This document shows positions 5,395-11,075 of a DNA stretch of 11,075 bases, one piece after another. The stretch comes from Ignavibacteria bacterium. Lineage in GTDB: Bacteria; Bacteroidota; Ignavibacteria; Ignavibacteriales; Melioribacteraceae. The DNA is taken from contig DAIEQT010000250.1 in assembly GCA_027347545.1 (NCBI GenBank), positions 1-11,075 on the forward strand. The letters run 5' to 3'. The position numbers were made by a program, and so were the translations under genes. The stretch's first letter is position 1. Every line of letters begins with the position of its first letter. Below the pieces are notes generated by a model, which had not been told where the DNA came from, made no database searches, and saw only the letters and a program-made list of their open reading frames with translations.

Positions 5395-7644
5395 TTACAT
5401 TTTATAGCGCAATCCAGCATACATTGATCTTCCATTGACCGGTCCCCAGATCATCGAAGCATCAAAATAATTTCCGTTTGGATGAAGTGGATCAAGAATA
5501 GGATTATCTTGCTTGAAGCCAAGCAAATTTTCGATTCCTAGATATAAATCAAAGCCGGCAAAGAATGATCTTGTAATCTGTATGTTCACAACAGCAAAGC
5601 TTGGCGAGTTTTCCCTTGCATGAAGATTAGCTGGATTTGAAGTTGTCGTTGGTAAACGCTTCGGTCCAAACCATTGAACAGTTAAATCGTAAGTCATTTG
5701 CAGATCATCTTTCGCTTCGCGCAAAGTTGAATAAGCCAGATTTAACAAAACACGGTTCTTAGAAGTAAATGGGCGGTCTTTCATCTCTCCGCCGATTTTT
5801 TGTTTTACATCCATGTAGCGGTAAGCAATGCGCGTATCAAGTCTTTCAATTACAGGATAATTTAATTCCACTTGCAAACTGTTCGAGTAACTTCCATCGG
5901 CAACGGAGTAGAAATTCACTTGCTGCGGATTGAAATCGAGATCTGCAATTGTAGCTTGCTCAAACTGTGTTCGGTAGAAATCAACAGTGATTGTTCCATC
6001 GCGGTAATCATAATTAAAATAATGTGTAAGGTTAACGCCAAAGTTCCATGCTTTTTCCTGAGCTAAGCCGTAACCGAAAGATTCGTTTGACAAGATGTTA
6101 AGCTTACGTGCACTTGCAAACACAGAAGAGTTTTCCGTGAAGATGTTGGAAGTTCTGTAACCTCTTCCGGCAACAGCGCGGAAAACCCAATCTTCTTGCG
6201 GAGCCCATCTCATATGAAAACGTGGAGTGAACATAAATCCGTAATGATTATGCTGGTCTGCTCTTGCGCCAAGAATGAACGAAAGCGTTTCATCCATTGT
6301 GTAAGTGTATTCGAAAAACATTCCGGGAATTTTTTCTATTCGTTGATAGCGGTTGGAAATAAATGTTTCGTTGTATTGATCGAACAAGAAACTAAATCCG
6401 GTTCTGAATTTGTGATTGGGCGAACCGAAGTTTGATTGGTAAATGAAATTAAAGTATCCGGTCTTTTCGTTGCCGTCGTAATGTCTTAAACCAAATAAAG
6501 ATGAATTGCGGTAACTGTTCAGCGACCATTGAATTCCAAAAGATTGATAGACTGCTTCCGGGAAAACATAGCCAAGCTTTCCGTAAAGATTAAGCTGGTT
6601 ATTCTTAGTTGAGTACATGTAATTGGAATTGGTGTGACCGGCAATTTCGGTATGCGAATCTGTTCCGCCATCTTTTGCATCACTTAAATACTGAAAGCCG
6701 AATTGACCTTCCCAACCGGCATTTGTTTGAAAATGCCAGCGCTGCATAGCGTTGTAGGTTGTAAATTTTGGCATATCTATGAATCTGTCGTTATTAGCAT
6801 CAAAGCCATGCTTGCGTGAACTTGCATGAAATAAATTGATTACAGAAACTTTATCACTTAAGGAAGTTCTGTAATTCAAATTACCTTCAAACCGCTGGTC
6901 GTAATCGGCATACATGTTTACAAAAAGTTTTTCCGTTTCAACTGTAAAGGGTTTTTTCAAATCAACATCAATCTGCCCGGTCATTGATTCAAATCCGTTT
7001 GCAACCGAGCCAATTCCCTTTGAAACATTGATTGACTGCACCCAAGTGCCTGGAATAAACGTCAAACCTACATTCGACATGAGTCCGCGTATGTATGGCA
7101 GATTTTCCATAGTTGTTTGAGTATAAACGCCGGAAAGTCCGAGCATTTCAATTTGCTTGGCTCCGGTAATAGCGTCTGTGAAAGAAACATCAATTGAAGG
7201 ATTCGTTTCGAAGCTTTCCGAAAGATTGCAGCAAGCAGCTTTGTATAATTCTTTGTCCGTCATTATTCCTTTGTTTTCAATAGAGAGATAATCGGAAAAA
7301 GTGGTGCTTTGCTTGCCAACTACTTCAACATCGCTAAGCTTTGTCGCTTCACTTACTAAAATAATTTCAAGCGGTTCCGGATTTGAAACATGTGTCGTAT
7401 CAACGCGGTAGCCAATCATGCTTGCAATTAAATTGTGGTATTCTTTTTTGTATGGGATAGAAAATTTTCCATCAACGTCTGTTGTAGTTCCAACTTTTGT
7501 GTCTTGCCAAAAAACGTTTACGCCCAAAAGCGGAACGAGCTTTCCTTCTTCGTCTTTTTCAACTACTCTGCCTTTCAGCGTTTGCTGTGAGTAGAGAAAA
7601 GCTGATGAAACAAGAAGAAGAAGCAAGATTAATTTGCTTCTCAT
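5395..7644 (-). CDS. TonB-dependent outer membrane receptor, probable metal transport
   Basis: A 749-residue outer membrane receptor. Starting at ATG 7644 (after GGAG at 7651-7654) it has a signal peptide (about 1-20). Next is a carboxypeptidase-regulatory-like domain (about 24-95, with LKGRVVEKD, VGTTTDVDGKFSIPY and LIASMIGY), then a plug domain (about 105-230) and a 22-strand type barrel with many aromatic-rich strands, ending GRSMYAGLRYKM. TonB energy drives uptake of bound ligands through such receptors. The plug holds an unusual vicinal pair, Cys138-Cys139, in KAACCNLSESFETNPSIDV. It lies 24 nt downstream of the HMA-domain gene in the same direction, so the ligand is likely a metal ion or metal complex (copper is the first guess, unproven). 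A TTG four codons upstream overlaps the ribosome site and is not the start. Confidence 0.9.
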   Translation of the reverse strand: MRSKLILLLLLVSSAFLYSQQTLKGRVVEKDEEGKLVPLLGVNVFWQDTKVGTTTDVDGKFSIPYKKEYHNLIASMIGYRVDTTHVSNPEPLEIILVSEATKLSDVEVVGKQSTTFSDYLSIENKGIMTDKELYKAACCNLSESFETNPSIDVSFTDAITGAKQIEMLGLSGVYTQTTMENLPYIRGLMSNVGLTFIPGTWVQSINVSKGIGSVANGFESMTGQIDVDLKKPFTVETEKLFVNMYADYDQRFEGNLNYRTSLSDKVSVINLFHASSRKHGFDANNDRFIDMPKFTTYNAMQRWHFQTNAGWEGQFGFQYLSDAKDGGTDSHTEIAGHTNSNYMYSTKNNQLNLYGKLGYVFPEAVYQSFGIQWSLNSYRNSSLFGLRHYDGNEKTGYFNFIYQSNFGSPNHKFRTGFSFLFDQYNETFISNRYQRIEKIPGMFFEYTYTMDETLSFILGARADQHNHYGFMFTPRFHMRWAPQEDWVFRAVAGRGYRTSNIFTENSSVFASARKLNILSNESFGYGLAQEKAWNFGVNLTHYFNYDYRDGTITVDFYRTQFEQATIADLDFNPQQVNFYSVADGSYSNSLQVELNYPVIERLDTRIAYRYMDVKQKIGGEMKDRPFTSKNRVLLNLAYSTLREAKDDLQMTYDLTVQWFGPKRLPTTTSNPANLHARENSPSFAVVNIQITRSFFAGFDLYLGIENLLGFKQDNPILDPLHPNGNYFDASMIWGPVNGRSMYAGLRYKM

Positions 7645-7668
7645 TTTATTCTCCAAAATTAAAGTTGA

Positions 7669-8016
7669 TTAGTGCGTTGTTGGGTTATCGCGGTACAAGC
7701 AGCACTTTGGCAATTTTGCATAAACAGCGTCATCAGCTTTGAACTTGTCTGTATCATGTCCAACTTCTGCGGCGCGGTGTTTAAGCGAATCAACTGTAAT
7801 ATAAGGAGAAAGGTAAGCCACCTTCATCATTTTTGTGGTTTTGTCCCACTTGGCAAACTTTACTTCTTTTATCTTCATCACTTTTTCTAATCTGGCTTTA
7901 CACATTCCGCAGTTACCAGAAATCTTGAATTCGTCTTCAACAACTTTGCTTTCTTGTGCGTAGCTGAAGGATGAAGCAAATAATAAGACAGCGAATAATG
8001 AGATTAACTTTTTCAT
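7669..8016 (-). CDS. Exported heavy-metal-associated (HMA) domain protein
   Basis: A 115-residue protein with a clear signal peptide (MKKLISLFAVLLFASSFSYA, cleavage around 20-21), so it should work in the periplasm. The mature part matches the ferredoxin-like HMA fold. The metal-binding motif is GNCGMCKARLE with Cys36 and Cys39, followed by alternating strands and helices such as VKFAKWDKTTKMMKVAYL and DSLKHRAAEVGHDTD. A second cysteine pair, Cys105-Cys106 (LPKCCLYRD), lies near the C-terminus outside the usual motif. The family binds soft metals such as Cu(I); the metal here cannot be told from sequence. The start ATG 8016 has a strong GGAGAG site. It probably forms an operon with the TonB receptor 24 nt downstream. 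Confidence 0.92.
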   Translation of the reverse strand: MKKLISLFAVLLFASSFSYAQESKVVEDEFKISGNCGMCKARLEKVMKIKEVKFAKWDKTTKMMKVAYLSPYITVDSLKHRAAEVGHDTDKFKADDAVYAKLPKCCLYRDNPTTH

Positions 8017-8049
8017 AAAACTCTCCTTGAGTAAAAATTTAAAATATAG

Positions 8050-8099
8050 TTAGATCAACAAACTACTGTGCTGAGATAGAGATTAAATACCTGATCTAA
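8050..8099. other. Inverted repeat in the gap upstream of the HMA gene
   Basis: TTAGATCA (8050-8057) and TGATCTAA (8092-8099) are exact inverted 8-mers, 34 nt apart, with the outer one overlapping the stop of the upstream gene. They could be an operator or an mRNA stem controlling the HMA and TonB genes. Spacing and short length make chance possible. Confidence 0.3.
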
Positions 8100-8482
8100 A
8101 TAAGGAGAGTGCGGTTTGTTATGTATGCCGGATTACCCGGCGGCGAGTGAGATATTGAGTTATGTAAAGAAAAATTTTCTACTACTTCAGTCTGGTAAAC
8201 TGTTTCTACCGGAATTAAAAGGTAATCAGAATTGGTTTGTTCTACAGTAATTTTTGCGGCAGCAAAATGAAGATCATTAAGCTTATGCGAAACAACTTGA
8301 TCTGTGCAGCAAGGATTATCAACCGGTTCTTCCGAGCAGCATTCTGACGGTTCTTTTACTTTTTCGGTCATAACAATGCTAACCGAGTTTAATTTTTCAC
8401 CGCAGAAATGGTAAGCAACAGTAAACCCAATTGTTGGGAGTAAGTATGCAAGAATGAACAATATGTGTACTAGCTTTTTCAC
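8096..8482 (-). CDS. HYC_CC_PP-family small exported protein
   Basis: A 128-residue protein with an N-terminal signal or membrane segment (about 1-23). It then shows YHFCG (His25, Cys27), two vicinal cysteine pairs (Cys48-Cys49 in ECCSEE and Cys58-Cys59 in NPCCTD) and SPPG at 113-116. This order of His-Cys, CC and PP marks the small Bacteroidetes family known as HYC_CC_PP, of unknown biochemical role but rich in potential metal ligands. It precedes the HMA and TonB receptor genes on the same strand with a 79-nt gap, so the three probably form one metal-handling unit. The start is GTG at 8482. There is no evident Shine-Dalgarno, and the ATG at 8485-8483 upstream is out of frame. No other start precedes the signal segment. 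Confidence 0.8.
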   Translation of the reverse strand: MKKLVHILFILAYLLPTIGFTVAYHFCGEKLNSVSIVMTEKVKEPSECCSEEPVDNPCCTDQVVSHKLNDLHFAAAKITVEQTNSDYLLIPVETVYQTEVVENFSLHNSISHSPPGNPAYITNRTLLI

Positions 8483-8554
8483 ATGTTAAATTTAGGGCTT
8501 CTACAGTTGATTATCGAGGAAAGTTTCTGAAAGTAGATATTACATGAAACTGAA

Positions 8555-8583
8555 TATGTGCGGACGTATATCATCCGCACATA
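8555..8583. terminator. 10-bp hairpin after the SPFH gene
   Basis: TATGTGCGGA (8555-8564) pairs perfectly with TCCGCACATA (8574-8583) around a 9-nt loop. It lies just beyond the stop of the SPFH gene (8593) and upstream of the HYC_CC_PP gene, the right place for a terminator. It lacks a clear T tract in the direction of transcription. Confidence 0.45.
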
Positions 8584-8592
8584 AGAGAAAAA

Positions 8593-9462
8593 TTAATTTT
8601 GATTAAGAATAAGAGGCAATCCGCTTTTACCGGCGCCAATAACAACAATTTTGCTATTGTTAGATGCAGCAAGCTTTTCTGTTGCTTCAATTCCTTTCCA
8701 CTGCAAAAGCTGGTCGTTGATACCACGGGAAACAATAGCCTGGAAATCAGCAATGCCTTTTGCTTCTATACGCTTGCGCTCGGCTTCTTGCTCTTCGCGC
8801 TTTAAAACAAATTGCATACGCTGGCTTTCTTGTTCCGATTTCAACTTTTCCTCGATAGCTGCGGTTAATCCTTGCGGAAGAATAATCTGGCGCATTGGCG
8901 CAAACTCAATAGTTATTCCCCTCGGTCCAACAAGTTTTTCAAGCTCGTTTTTTATTTCGAGAGAAAGTTGTTCGCGGGAAGCCGTGTACAACGCTTTTGC
9001 ATCATACTTAGAAGTTACACCACGAACAACAGATCGAAATTGAGGAATCAGAATTATGTTTGCGTAATCTTCGCCAACTGTTTTATAAATCTTTGATGCA
9101 TTATCCGGATCGAGGCTGTAGAGCAAACTAATCTCAAGCTGAACGCTTAATCCTTCCATCGAAGGAACATTCATTGTTTCTTTAATCTCTTGAGTTTTTA
9201 TGCTGAACTTAACAACGTTTGCTAGCGGATTTACAAAGTTTACGCCGGCTTTAAGAGTGTTATCGCTAACATTGCCGAGAAAATCCACAACGCCAACTGT
9301 TCCAGCCGGAACAACTGTAAATAGTTTGAATAGAATAATTAATCCGCCAATTGCGTAGCCGGCAAAAGCGAATTTTGATTCTTTAAATTTTCCAGCTTTC
9401 TTTAGGTTTACGTAAGTCGCATAAGAAATTACTATTATCAGAATTGCAAAGATGAACAGCAT
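8593..9462 (-). CDS. Prohibitin/SPFH (band 7) family membrane protein
   Basis: A 289-residue protein with two N-terminal hydrophobic segments (about 1-19 and 33-50). An SPFH domain follows (about 50-200), with VPAGTVGVVDFLGNV, GVNFVNPLANVVKFSIKTQEI and VRGVTSKYDAKALYTASREQL. A charged coiled-coil region covers about 200-245 (EEKLKSEQESQRMQF and KREEQEAERKRIEAKG), and the tail ends in GAGKSGLPLILNQN. This layout is that of prohibitins, which assemble into membrane-associated rings and act as scaffolds or protease modulators; the bacterial role is poorly defined. The start ATG 9462 follows AAAGGAG with 5 nt spacing. No NfeD or protease partner is adjacent, so it looks like a single-gene unit. 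Confidence 0.9.
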   Translation of the reverse strand: MLFIFAILIIVISYATYVNLKKAGKFKESKFAFAGYAIGGLIILFKLFTVVPAGTVGVVDFLGNVSDNTLKAGVNFVNPLANVVKFSIKTQEIKETMNVPSMEGLSVQLEISLLYSLDPDNASKIYKTVGEDYANIILIPQFRSVVRGVTSKYDAKALYTASREQLSLEIKNELEKLVGPRGITIEFAPMRQIILPQGLTAAIEEKLKSEQESQRMQFVLKREEQEAERKRIEAKGIADFQAIVSRGINDQLLQWKGIEATEKLAASNNSKIVVIGAGKSGLPLILNQN

Positions 9463-9533
9463 ATTCGCTCCTTTGATTGTTTGTAAACTTTATCTTCCTG
9501 GCGTTCTAAAAATTGGTCGCTTTAAGTTTTCAA

Positions 9534-9569
9534 CGCAGAGTTCGCAAAGAAAACGCAAAGTCCGCAGAG
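9534..9569. repeat. Four CGCARAG units, short interspersed repeat
   Basis: CGCAGAG (9534-9540), CGCAAAG (9543-9549), CGCAAAG (9554-9560) and CGCAGAG (9563-9569) are spaced 9, 11 and 9 nt apart. They lie in the 133-nt gap between the phosphorylase stop and the SPFH start. They resemble a dispersed low-complexity repeat. No role is evident. Confidence 0.6.
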
Positions 9570-9595
9570 AGTATTAATATTTTTAGAACCACCAT

Positions 9596-10897
9596 TTATA
9601 TAACCTTGTGTATCAATTTTACCGGCTGCGTTTTCTTTTGTGATACTTTGACCGCGCTCAGCAGCTTTTGTTTCACTTGTTCAACTTGATCTTTCTTATC
9701 GGTGAAAAGTTCTGCAATAACTTGTCCTTTCTTAATCTTGTCTCCAATCTTTGGATAGAAAATTATTCCTGCTTTCGGATCAATCTTATCAGTCATTGTC
9801 ATTCTTCCGGCGCCAAGTTCAAGAGAAGCCATTCCGATCTCGAAATTGTTCATTGATTCAATATAGCCGGATTTAGCAGCTGTTACTTCAACATGAATTT
9901 TTGATTTGGGATATTTCTCTAGATTCTTTAGATAAGAAATATCTCCGTCTTGAAGTTTTGCCATTTCTAAAAACTTATCGAAAGCTTTGCCGTTATCAAT
10001 CATAGCTTGAGAAATCTCCACACCTTCTTTAATAGATTTGGCTATGCCGCCGAGATAAATCATTGCGCCGGAAAGGTTGAGTGTAACTTCGAGCAGATCA
10101 CTAACTTTTTCACCTTGAAGAACTTTTACGGATTCGTAAACTTCCAGCCAGTTACCAATATAATTGCCGAGCGGCTGGTTCATGTCTGTAATCATTGCAA
10201 TTACTTTTTTCTTGAAAGCCTTCGCTGTGTTCACCAATGAATCCGAAAGAGCGAGAGAGTCTTCATACTTCTGCATGAACGCGCCGGAACCGGTTTTAAC
10301 ATCTAGCACAAGTGCGTCAATTCCTTCGGCAAGTTTCTTACTCATAATACTTGCGGTGATGAGAGGAATTGATTCCACTGTAGCTGTAACATCACGAAGT
10401 GAATAAATCAGTTTATCAGCCGGAGCTATTTCTTTTGTCTGTCCAATTAAAACAGCGCCGCATTTTTTAATTACGCTTTTGTAGCGTTTGAGATCAAGAT
10501 CGGTTCGGAAGCCGGGAATCGCTTCAAGCTTATCAAGCGTTCCGCCGGTATGCCCAAGTCCGCGCCCGCTAATCATTGGTACTCTCAATCCCGCAGCCGC
10601 AACAATTGGAGCGAGGATTAGAGAAGTCTTATCGCCAATTCCGCCGGTAGAATGTTTATCTACCTTAATTCCCTTAATGGAGGAAAGGTCAATCACTTTT
10701 CCACTGTAAAGCATTGCTTTAGTTAAAGCAGCAGTCTCTTGCTTAGTCATTCCTTTTAGGTATGCCGCCATTAAGAATGCGGAGAATTGGTAATCTGGAA
10801 TTGTCCGGTTTGTAAAATTGGTGATTAGATATTGAATTTCTTGTTCGGTCAGTGGATTGCCGTTTCGTTTTTTACGGATGAGTTCTACTGTATTCAT
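9596..10897 (-). CDS. Pyrimidine-nucleoside (thymidine) phosphorylase
   Basis: A 433-residue enzyme of the thymidine/pyrimidine nucleoside phosphorylase family, which splits thymidine or uridine with phosphate to base and (deoxy)ribose-1-phosphate for salvage. Diagnostic stretches are KHSTGGIGDKTSL at 81-93 (phosphate loop), SGRGLGHTGGTLDKLE at 110-125 (family signature) and SLRDVTATVESIPLITASIM with Arg168. His82, Arg168, Ser183 and Lys187 occupy the places of His85, Arg171, Ser186 and Lys190 in E. coli DeoA, so the site is intact. The C-terminal third holds the barrel-sandwich-like domain (KIGDKIKKGQVIAELF). The length equals that of Bacillus Pdp, so broad pyrimidine specificity is as likely as strict thymidine use; the symbol is left open (deoA/pdp). 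The start ATG 10897 has a weak GGAA site. Confidence 0.95.
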   Translation of the reverse strand: MNTVELIRKKRNGNPLTEQEIQYLITNFTNRTIPDYQFSAFLMAAYLKGMTKQETAALTKAMLYSGKVIDLSSIKGIKVDKHSTGGIGDKTSLILAPIVAAAGLRVPMISGRGLGHTGGTLDKLEAIPGFRTDLDLKRYKSVIKKCGAVLIGQTKEIAPADKLIYSLRDVTATVESIPLITASIMSKKLAEGIDALVLDVKTGSGAFMQKYEDSLALSDSLVNTAKAFKKKVIAMITDMNQPLGNYIGNWLEVYESVKVLQGEKVSDLLEVTLNLSGAMIYLGGIAKSIKEGVEISQAMIDNGKAFDKFLEMAKLQDGDISYLKNLEKYPKSKIHVEVTAAKSGYIESMNNFEIGMASLELGAGRMTMTDKIDPKAGIIFYPKIGDKIKKGQVIAELFTDKKDQVEQVKQKLLSAVKVSQKKTQPVKLIHKVI

Positions 10898-10930
10898 TTA
10901 GGTTCCAAGTTTTATAAGAATTCGTGAAAA

Positions 10931-10956
10931 AGTTAGCTTGAAGCTTGAAGCCAACT
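10931..10956. other. Hairpin in the divergent intergenic region
   Basis: AGTTAGCTT (10931-10939) pairs with AAGCCAACT (10948-10956) with one A-C mismatch, around an 8-nt loop; it contains two GCTTGAA units in tandem. It lies between the divergent phosphorylase and peptidase T genes, so it may be an operator for either. No promoter matching the consensus was recognised here. Confidence 0.35.
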
Positions 10957-10998
10957 CTATTAACTTGCTCACACAAAATTAAACTAAAAGAGGAAAAC

Positions 10999-11075
10999 AT
11001 GTTCGATTCCAATTACAAATTCACTTGCGTTGACCGCTTTCTTAAATATGTAAAAGTTGATACACAGTCGAACGA
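10999..11075 (+). CDS. pepT: Peptidase T (tripeptide aminopeptidase), N-terminus only
   Basis: The ATG at 10999 follows AAGAGGA and opens 25 complete codons before the window ends. The translation ends VDRFLKYVKVDTQSN, the hallmark N-terminus of peptidase T, a zinc-dependent M20 enzyme that removes the N-terminal residue from tripeptides. The metal ligands lie outside the window, so the call rests on this short stretch. The gene is divergent from the phosphorylase. Confidence 0.8.
   Translation, partial: MFDSNYKFTCVDRFLKYVKVDTQSN

Noticed and set aside
5872..7120. Plus-strand open frames opposite the TonB receptor gene
   Set aside because: Short, unrelated to known families and fully antisense to a clear receptor gene.
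8651..9096. Plus-strand open frames opposite the SPFH gene
   Set aside because: Complementary shadows of a well-supported prohibitin-like gene; composition is unlike a real protein.
9534..9569. CGCARAG repeats as a CRISPR array or iteron origin
   Set aside because: Units are only 7 nt with 2-4 nt between them, there are no uniform spacers, and no cas or replication genes are near.

Overview
The window looks like a chromosomal segment of a moderately AT-rich bacterium from the Bacteroidota/Ignavibacteriota/Chlorobiota group. This is inferred from gene content, not from a marker gene. The pointers are a SusC-like TonB receptor with an N-terminal carboxypeptidase-regulatory-like domain, a protein of the HYC_CC_PP type, a DUF6132-type protein, a CAD-like CarB start, and two promoters matching the Bacteroidetes pattern TTTG-N18/19-TAnnTTTG. 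Genes end with TAA, TAG and TGA, so the standard bacterial code applies.

Layout. At 1-1687 (minus) lies a carA-carB pair for carbamoyl phosphate synthesis. carB runs off the left edge, and carA carries an in-frame TGA at 1238-1240. At 1690-2200 is a gene-free stretch with two adjacent palindromic repeat elements and then a rod-like structured RNA candidate with a strong terminator. At 2201-3805 (plus) are an RlpA-like lipoprotein, two small cysteine-bearing proteins (DUF6132-like and DUF1858-like, overlapping), and a membrane-anchored TlpA/ResA-type thioredoxin. At 3878-4225 (minus) is a DUF971 protein. At 4392-5306 (plus) is a solitary Mrr-type restriction endonuclease, with its own promoter and near-identical inverted repeats on both sides.

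At 5395-8482 (minus) is a probable metal-handling cluster: a HYC_CC_PP-type small exported protein, an exported heavy-metal-associated (HMA) domain protein, and a TonB-dependent receptor. All three carry vicinal Cys-Cys pairs. At 8593-9462 (minus) is a prohibitin/SPFH membrane protein. At 9596-10897 (minus) is a pyrimidine-nucleoside phosphorylase. At 10999 (plus) begins a peptidase T gene cut by the right edge.

The points most worth a second look are the interrupted carA, the 6S-like RNA candidate, the metal cluster with shared CC motifs, and the inverted repeats around mrr. Most genes are ordinary housekeeping genes. No CRISPR array, transposase, prophage or tRNA/rRNA gene was seen.
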